Shown piece by piece: positions 57,753 through 64,000 of a DNA stretch of 64,000 nucleotides (positions are counted from its first letter, which is position 1; every line of letters begins with the position of its first letter). Position numbers and translations under genes: made by a program. The DNA comes from CADEEN01 sp040384625. Its GTDB lineage: Bacteria; Pseudomonadota; Gammaproteobacteria; Burkholderiales; Burkholderiaceae_C. The notes under the pieces were generated by a model, which saw only the letters and a program-made list of their open reading frames with translations, ran no database searches and was not told the DNA's origin. The stretch is taken from positions 58,477 through 122,476 of the forward strand of contig JAZKIW010000091.1 of the NCBI GenBank assembly GCA_040384625.1, in the 5' to 3' direction.

Positions 57753-58727
57753 CTACTGTCGCTGCTGGATCCCGGCGATGGCCCAGTTGCGGCTGTCGTC
57801 CTTGGGCTTCACCAGGTGCCAGACCTCGTCGAAGGGCTGGGCCTCGGTGCCGGTCTCTTCGCGGATCAGGCCCTGGAAGCGAACGCTGACGATCTGGCGC
57901 TCGGCCTCGTCCGCGAAGTCGAGCACCTGGGCATCGACCTTCTCGACGTCGGTTTGCTGGGCCACGCCGCCGCGGTCTTGCAGGTCCACGCGCAGCGACG
58001 CGAACAACTCCGGCGTCGTGAAAGTGCGCAGGTCGTTCAGGTCGGCGCTGTCGTTGGCGGCCTGCATGCGGATGAAGATCATCTTGGCCAGGCGCTCGAA
58101 GGCCTCGCTGTCGAAGCCGGCGGGCAAGCTTGGCGTTGCGGCCGAGGAGGCAGAGGCAACGCCGGCGAGACCGGCCACCGCCAGTGGCGGCTGCAGGGCG
58201 GAACCGATCACCGGGGTCAAGGCTTCACGTTGCATAGCCGGCTGCATGCCCGGCCGCTCGTCGACAAAGCGCGTCGGCACGGCGGCTGGCGCGCTCGCGG
58301 CTGCACCGGCCATTGCCAGCGGCGGCTGTTGTGCGCCACCGGCAAAGCGCCGCATCAGCAGGCGGATGACGAAGAAGGCGGCCATGGCCAGCAGCGCGAT
58401 CATCACGACATTGGCCAGGCCCTCGCCCATGCCCAGGTGGCTGAACAGCGCGGCCAGGCCGAGGCCGGCGGCGAGGCCCGCGATCGGGCCCATCCAGGAG
58501 CGCTTGGGTGCGGCTGCCGCCGCGGTGGCACCCGCCGTCGGCGCGGCGGCGGCATTCGGCGCGGTCGCGGGCGTGGCCGGGGTGCTCTGCTGTACCGGCT
58601 TGTCGGGCGTGCTGCGCTGCATGCCCGATGACCTGGCGCCACCGAGGCGCTTGGCGTCGGCATCGGCAGGGGCCAAGGTGAGCGCTACGCCGGCCATCAG
58701 GAGGGCTATCAACCAGGACTTGGACAT
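57753..58727 (-). CDS. Tim44-like domain protein
   Basis: A 324-residue protein from the ATG at 58727 (AAGGAAG upstream). It has a signal-like helix (SWLIALLMAGVALTLAPADADA), a Pro/Ala linker, then two helices (about 77-95 and 101-122). The C-terminal Tim44-like domain covers about 200-324 (FDSEAFERLAKMIFIRMQAANDSADLNDLRTFTTPELFASLRVDL; FDEVWHLVKPKDDSRNWAIAGIQQ). Such proteins are widespread in betaproteobacteria; the function is undefined, possibly membrane anchoring or protein transport. It is divergent from frmA. Confidence 0.9.
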   Translation of the reverse strand: MSKSWLIALLMAGVALTLAPADADAKRLGGARSSGMQRSTPDKPVQQSTPATPATAPNAAAAPTAGATAAAAAPKRSWMGPIAGLAAGLGLAALFSHLGMGEGLANVVMIALLAMAAFFVIRLLMRRFAGGAQQPPLAMAGAAASAPAAVPTRFVDERPGMQPAMQREALTPVIGSALQPPLAVAGLAGVASASSAATPSLPAGFDSEAFERLAKMIFIRMQAANDSADLNDLRTFTTPELFASLRVDLQDRGGVAQQTDVEKVDAQVLDFADEAERQIVSVRFQGLIREETGTEAQPFDEVWHLVKPKDDSRNWAIAGIQQRQ

Positions 58728-58861
58728 CTTTGCTTCCTTGCGTTTCAAATCGAATTCGGTGCCAGCGTCGGCCATAGGGGGCCGGCCACCGACCTTATAC
58801 GCCCAAAGGCGCTGTTGACACGGGTGCATTACCCTGTTGCCTTCGTTGCCAGGAGTTCTGC

Positions 58862-59967
<1,106 letters not shown>

Positions 59968-59968
<1 letters not shown>

Positions 59969-60189
59969 TGCCCGAATCGATCGACTTCGCCTTGCGCGGC
60001 GAGCACATCACGCTCGATGCCCTGCTCAAGGCTAGCGGCCTGGCCGGCAGCGGCGGTGCGGCCAAGATGCTGATCGCAGACGGCGGCGTGCGCGTCAACG
60101 GTGCGCCGGAGAGCCGGCGCGGGCGCAAGCTGCGCCCGGGCGATGAGGTCCAGCTCGGCACGCAGTGTGTGCGGGTGCTCGGCGACTGA
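59968..60189 (+). CDS. S4-domain RNA-binding protein (YbcJ-like)
   Basis: A 73-residue protein made of one S4 fold (ITLDALLKASGLAGSGGAAKMLIADGGVRVNGAPESRRGRKLRPGDEV). It matches the YbcJ/RlbA family in size and in the VRVNGxxExRRGRKL signature. It probably binds structured RNA, perhaps in ribosome assembly. It is coupled to frmA by a TGATG overlap. Confidence 0.92.
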
Positions 60190-60227
60190 GCCGATCCGCT
60201 GCGCCGCCCGACATCACGCATCCTTCG

Positions 60228-61310
60228 ATGCAAGTCGCCGACCTCCGCCAGCGCCTGCGCGACCTGGGCGCCAACGCCGGCCACGAGGCGCATGTTTTGC
60301 GGCGCTGGGTGCAGGCCAAGCCGCAGGACGGCGGCCGCCGTCGCATCGAGAACTACCTGCCACAGGCCTTGCGCGCCGAGTTGCCGGCGATCGTCGAGCA
60401 GTTGGCGGCCCTGGCGCGGCTGAGCGGCGAGCATGCCGCCGAGGACGGCTCGGCGCGCCTGCTCGTGGCGCTGGCCGATGGGCAAACGGTGGAGAGCGTG
60501 CTGCTGCCGCGCGGCGGCCTGTGCGTGTCGACTCAGGTCGGCTGCGCGGTCGGCTGCGTGTTCTGCATGACGGGGCAGGGCGGCCTGCAGCGCCAGCTCG
60601 GCAGCGCCGAGATCGTGGCCCAGGTCGCGTTGGCGCGCAGCCTGCGTCCCGTCAACAAGGTCGTGTTCATGGGCATGGGCGAGCCGGCGCACAACCTGGA
60701 CAACGTGATCGAGGCGATCGACCTGCTGGGCAACGAAGGTGCGCTGGGCCACAAGAACATCGTGTTCTCGACGGTTGGCGACCCGCGTGTCTTCGAGCGC
60801 CTGCAGGCGCGGGGGTCGGGCCGCGTGAAGCCGGCACTGGCCCTGTCGCTGCACACCACCAAGCCGGCCTTGCGCGCCGCGCTGTTGCCGCGTGCGCCGA
60901 ACATGGCGCCGGCCGATCTGGTGGCGCAGGGCGAGCGCTATGCCCGCTTCAGTGGCTACCCGATCCAGTACCAGTGGACCCTGCTCGAAGGGATCAACGA
61001 CGGCGACGACGAGGTCGAGGGCATCGTGGCCTTGCTCAAGGGCAAGTACGCGATCATGAACCTGATCCCCTACAACAGGGTCGACGGGCTGGCCTACCGG
61101 CGGCCTTCCGGTGAACGGGCAGCGGCGATGGCACGTGCGTTGCACCAGCGCGGCGTGCTGACCAAGCTGCGCCAGTCGGCCGGCCAGGATGTAGACGCCG
61201 GCTGCGGCCAACTGCGGGCGCGCGCGCTGGACGGGGGGCCTGCGCTGCGCCGGATTCCGATCGCCGCCGTGGTGCGCGAACGCTCGAGCGCCGTGGCAGT
61301 GTTGAAATAG
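60228..61310 (+). CDS. RlmN-family radical SAM RNA methyltransferase paralogue
   Basis: A 360-residue enzyme from the ATG at 60228. The radical SAM cluster is CAVGCVFCMTG. The methyl-carrier Cys precedes it in LCVSTQVGC, and the second conserved Cys is in DVDAGCGQL, both required in RlmN/Cfr. GMGEPAHNLDNVIEAI is the GEP motif. RlmN/Cfr enzymes methylate A2503 of 23S rRNA. The context (S4 protein, nadC) differs from the usual rlmN neighbourhood (ndk, pilF, ispG) in this order, so it may be a second RlmN-like copy with another RNA target. Confidence 0.88.
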   Translation: MQVADLRQRLRDLGANAGHEAHVLRRWVQAKPQDGGRRRIENYLPQALRAELPAIVEQLAALARLSGEHAAEDGSARLLVALADGQTVESVLLPRGGLCVSTQVGCAVGCVFCMTGQGGLQRQLGSAEIVAQVALARSLRPVNKVVFMGMGEPAHNLDNVIEAIDLLGNEGALGHKNIVFSTVGDPRVFERLQARGSGRVKPALALSLHTTKPALRAALLPRAPNMAPADLVAQGERYARFSGYPIQYQWTLLEGINDGDDEVEGIVALLKGKYAIMNLIPYNRVDGLAYRRPSGERAAAMARALHQRGVLTKLRQSAGQDVDAGCGQLRARALDGGPALRRIPIAAVVRERSSAVAVLK

Positions 61311-61350
61311 CGACCCGAACCCGACGCGGCTGCGACCCAGCCACCGAGCG

Positions 61351-62214
61351 ATGCACTTCGACGACAACGAGAGCCTGACGCAGGCCACGGCGCGCAACGT
61401 GCGCGATGCGCTGATGGAAGACATCGGGCGCGGCGACTGGACGGCCCAGTTAGTGCCGGCGGGACGGCGCGTGCAGGCCCATGTCGTCGCCAAGGAGGCT
61501 GCCGTGATCTGCGGCCGGCCCTGGTTCGATCGCTGCGTGCACAGCCTCGACGGCGCTGCCCGGATCGATTGGCAGGTGGCCGAAGGCACTGCCGTCGCCG
61601 CCGGCACCCTCGTCTGCCGCATCGAGAGCGAGGCTCGCGCCTTGCTCAGCGCCGAGCGGCCGGCGCTCAATTTCCTGCAGATGCTGTCGGGCGTGGCCGG
61701 CGTCACGCGACAGTACGTCGATGCGATCGCCGGGGTCTCACCGAACCCGCGTGGCTGCGCCGTGCTCGACACCCGCAAGACCCTGCCGGGGCTGCGCCAA
61801 GCGCAGAAGTACGCGGTGCGCGTCGGCGGCGGGCAGAACCAGCGCATGGCGCTGTGGGGCGGCATCCTGATCAAGGAGAACCACATCGCCGCCGCCGGCA
61901 GCATTGCCGCAGCGCTGCAGGCCGCGCGTGCATTGCAGTCGGAGGTCGACATCCAGATCGAGGTCGAGGACCTCGCCGAGTTGCAGCAGGCCCTGGACGG
62001 CGGCGCCGTCAACATCCTGATCGACGACTTCAGCCGCGAGGACATGTGCCGCGCGGTGGCGCTGAACGCCGGCAGGGCTCTGCTCGAGGTGTCGGGCGGG
62101 GTCGACCTGGCGGTCGTCCGTGACATCGCCGCCACCGGCGTCGATCGCATCTCGGTCGGCAAGCTGACCAAGGATGTGCGCGCGGTGGATCTGTCGATGC
62201 GCGTGACGGGCTGA
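61351..62214 (+). CDS. nadC: Nicotinate-nucleotide pyrophosphorylase (quinolinate phosphoribosyltransferase)
   Basis: A 287-residue enzyme. Motifs are EDIGRGDWTAQL, ALNFLQMLSGVAGVTRQYVDA, LDTRKTLPGLRQAQKYAVRVGGG, LIKENHI, QIEVEDLAELQQAL and ISVGKLTKDVRAVDLSMR. It converts quinolinate and PRPP into nicotinate mononucleotide in de novo NAD synthesis. It is convergent with the next gene (3-nt gap). Confidence 0.96.
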   Translation: MHFDDNESLTQATARNVRDALMEDIGRGDWTAQLVPAGRRVQAHVVAKEAAVICGRPWFDRCVHSLDGAARIDWQVAEGTAVAAGTLVCRIESEARALLSAERPALNFLQMLSGVAGVTRQYVDAIAGVSPNPRGCAVLDTRKTLPGLRQAQKYAVRVGGGQNQRMALWGGILIKENHIAAAGSIAAALQAARALQSEVDIQIEVEDLAELQQALDGGAVNILIDDFSREDMCRAVALNAGRALLEVSGGVDLAVVRDIAATGVDRISVGKLTKDVRAVDLSMRVTG

Positions 62215-62217
62215 AGC

Positions 62218-63206
62218 TCAGACGCTGTAGGACTCGCAGGTCGATGGGTGGAACAGCTCGTCGACCGACATCAGCCGCGCCGACAGGCCCTGCGCGTGGT
62301 GGTGGCGCACGAAGGCTTCGAGCGTGCGCCGCGCCGGTGCGACGCCATACGACCAGAAGTCATGGCCCATCGTTTCACGCGCGGCTTTCAGCTGCTCTTC
62401 GACGAACGGCAAGCTGACCTTGGCCGCCGAGGTGTCGGACAGCGCCTCCAGCGCCACGGCCTTGGCCTGGCTGAAGGCCTTCAGCACCGCGCCGGGCAGC
62501 CAGCGGTGCCGCTCGGCCAGGGTCTTGCGGATGCCGACCACGTGCATGATGGGGAACACGCCCGTGCGGCGGTAGTAGTCCTTGGCCGCCGCGGTCGGGT
62601 CGTCGAACAGCCAGCCCACGTTCGGATTGCTGGCGGCCGCGCCGCCGGGCGGACGCGGAGCGATGAAGCCGTCGATCTCGCCGCGATCGAGCATCTCCGA
62701 GATGGTCGCCCCCTCAGGCGCCGCTTCGACGCGCACGGCGGGTGGCAACTGCAGCTTGATCTTCTCCGGACGCCCCGGGGTGTCGATGCCGCCGCGGACC
62801 CAGGTCACGTCCTCGGGCCGCACGCCGTGGTCGTCCTGCAGGATCGCGCGCGCCCAGACATTCGCAGTGAGCTGGTACTCGGGAACGCCAATGCGCTTGC
62901 CCTTGAGGTCTTCGGGCCGCCGGATGCGGTCCTTGCGCACGTAGATTGCGGTGTGCCGGAAGGCGCGTGAGAGGAACACCGGCACCGCGATGTACGGACA
63001 GTCGCCCTGCGAGTGCTTGACCAGGTAGCTCGAGAAGCTGAGCTCGCTGACGTCGAAGTCGCCGTGGCGCATGGCGCGGAAGAACATCTCTTCCGGCGTC
63101 AGGGTCATGTACGTCGCGTCGACGCCGTCGACCAGCACGCGCCCGTCGAGCAGGGCGCGCGTGCGGTCGTAGTCGCCATCGCGACCGAGAGTTGGAGCCT
63201 GGACAT
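62218..63206 (-). pseudogene. 4,5-dihydroxyphthalate decarboxylase-like protein, frameshifted near the N-terminus
   Basis: The expected start is the ATG at 63206, giving MSRLQLSVAM; the continuation GDYDRTRALLDGRV is found one frame away. A single G appears to be missing at about 63176-63177 (ATGG where ATGGG is needed). From there the frame is open to 62218 and otherwise intact (VDATYMTLTPEEMFFRAMRHG, KDRIRRPEDLKGKRIGVPEYQLTANVW). An in-frame GTG at 63138 would give only an N-truncated 306-residue protein. Relatives act as 4,5-dihydroxyphthalate decarboxylase or as periplasmic-binding-fold enzymes of uncertain substrate. It follows gcdH by 7 nt. A sequencing error is possible. Confidence 0.75.
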
Positions 63207-63213
63207 CGCCGCC

Positions 63214-64000
63214 TTAGAACGCCGGAATGCCGGTGATCGCCCGGCCGAGGATCAGCGCATGAACGTCGTGCGTGCCCTCGTAGGTGTTGACGACCTCCAG
63301 GTTGACCATGTGGCGCACGATGCCGAACTCGTCGCTGATGCCGTTGCCGCCGAGCATGTCGCGCGCGGTTCGGGCGATGTCCAGGGCCTTGCCGCAGTTG
63401 TTGCGCTTCAAGATGCTGGTGATCTCGACCGAGGCGCTGCCGTCGTCCTTCATGCGGCCCAGGCGCAGGCAGCCCTGCAGGCCCAGGGCGATGTCGCTCA
63501 ACATGTCGGCCAGCTTCTTCTGCACGAGCTGGTTGGCGGCCAGCGGCTTGCCGAACTGCTGGCGGTCGAGCACGTACTGGCGAGCGCGATGGAAGCAGTC
63601 CTCGGCCGCGCCCATCGCGCCCCAGGCGATGCCGTAGCGCGCGCTGTTCAGGCAGGTGAAGGGGCCCTTGAGGCCACGTACCTCGGGGAAGGCGTTTTCC
63701 TCGGGGCAGAACACGTTGTCCATCACGATCTCGCCGGTGATGCTGGCGCGCAGGCCGACCTTGCCGTGGATCGCGGGGGCGCTCAGGCCCTTCGCGCCCT
63801 TGTCGAGCACGAAGCCGCGGATCTGGCCGCCATCGTCCTTGGCCCAGACGACGAACACGTCGGCGATCGGCGAGTTGCTGATCCACATCTTGCTGCCGCT
63901 CAGCGCATAGCCGCCGGCCACCTTCTTCGCGCGCGTGACCATGCTGCCGGGGTCGGAGCCGTGGTTCGGTTCGGTCAGGCCGAAGCAGCCGATCCATTCG
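63214..64000 (-). CDS. gcdH: Glutaryl-CoA dehydrogenase (N-terminus beyond window edge)
   Basis: The frame is open to the right edge; 262 codons are present and the N-terminal third is missing. Acyl-CoA dehydrogenase blocks are FGLTEPNHGSDPGSM, GSKMWISNSPIADVFVVWAK, QYVLDRQQFGKPLAANQLVQKKLADM, and the GcdH-type ending VVNTYEGTHDVHALILGRAITGIPAF with the catalytic Glu in YEGTHD. It decarboxylates glutaryl-CoA to crotonyl-CoA in lysine, tryptophan and aromatic degradation. The decarboxylase-like gene follows in the same direction. Confidence 0.93.
   Translation of the reverse strand, partial: EWIGCFGLTEPNHGSDPGSMVTRAKKVAGGYALSGSKMWISNSPIADVFVVWAKDDGGQIRGFVLDKGAKGLSAPAIHGKVGLRASITGEIVMDNVFCPEENAFPEVRGLKGPFTCLNSARYGIAWGAMGAAEDCFHRARQYVLDRQQFGKPLAANQLVQKKLADMLSDIALGLQGCLRLGRMKDDGSASVEITSILKRNNCGKALDIARTARDMLGGNGISDEFGIVRHMVNLEVVNTYEGTHDVHALILGRAITGIPAF

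Overview
The window looks like a chromosomal stretch from a high-GC betaproteobacterium of the order Burkholderiales (Rubrivivax/Leptothrix/Piscinibacter-like). The reasons are the strong G/C third-position bias, AGGAGG-type ribosome binding sites, the abundance of TRAP and branched-chain-type ABC transporters, Tim44-like, CsbD, YXWGXW and FecR/DUF6600 proteins, and an intergenic repeat of a kind I associate with Comamonadaceae-like genomes. I see no rRNA, tRNA, phage, transposase or CRISPR array.

Layout. 1-5.8 kb (minus): the 5' part of a multi-PAS hybrid histidine kinase, a FecR/DUF6600 envelope protein with a long Ala/Lys/Glu tail, and a YXWGXW lipoprotein. 6-7.6 kb: a PhoD-type phosphatase followed by a dispersed intergenic repeat. 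8-13.7 kb: a tightly coupled catabolic operon (TRAP transporter dctPQM, LacI regulator, D-2-hydroxyacid dehydrogenase, metal-dependent hydrolase). 13.8-15 kb: CsbD and a secreted GH16-like protein. 15-21.3 kb: an IclR regulator divergent from a shikimate-dehydrogenase-like enzyme and a complete five-gene HAAT ABC importer, with a PcaR/PobR-like operator between them. 21.3-25 kb: MlaE permease, MCE protein and lipoproteins, with no ATPase. 25-28 kb: LysR regulator, carotenoid/stilbene cleavage oxygenase and tautomerase. 28-38 kb: type Vd patatin autotransporter, VWA protein, flavin monooxygenase, a cytochrome b/molybdopterin oxidoreductase pair, LysR, VOC protein and a DUF4382 lipoprotein. 37.9-43.9 kb (minus): an RND tripartite efflux operon preceded by a candidate leader peptide.

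44-46.5 kb is a probable manganese-responsive locus. A TerC-UspA fusion gene runs leftward. A yybP-ykoY (Mn2+) riboswitch runs rightward into a LysR-type protein that has only the DNA-binding domain. A four-heptamer palindrome lies between them, next to the terC promoter.

46.6-57 kb is the most striking region. One translationally coupled operon encodes an enlarged SEDS (RodA/FtsW) protein, a class B penicillin-binding transpeptidase, a small unknown protein, a two-FHA-domain protein, a PP2C phosphatase and a membrane-anchored Ser/Thr kinase. This is the component set of the actinobacterial fhaA-pstP-rodA-pbpA-pknB operon, here in a proteobacterial background. I propose it as a phospho-regulated peptidoglycan synthase.

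57-64 kb is mostly housekeeping and catabolism: rhomboid protease, Tim44-like protein, glutathione-dependent formaldehyde dehydrogenase with an S4 protein, an RlmN-family radical SAM enzyme, nadC, a frameshifted 4,5-dihydroxyphthalate-decarboxylase-like gene and the 3' part of gcdH running off the right edge.
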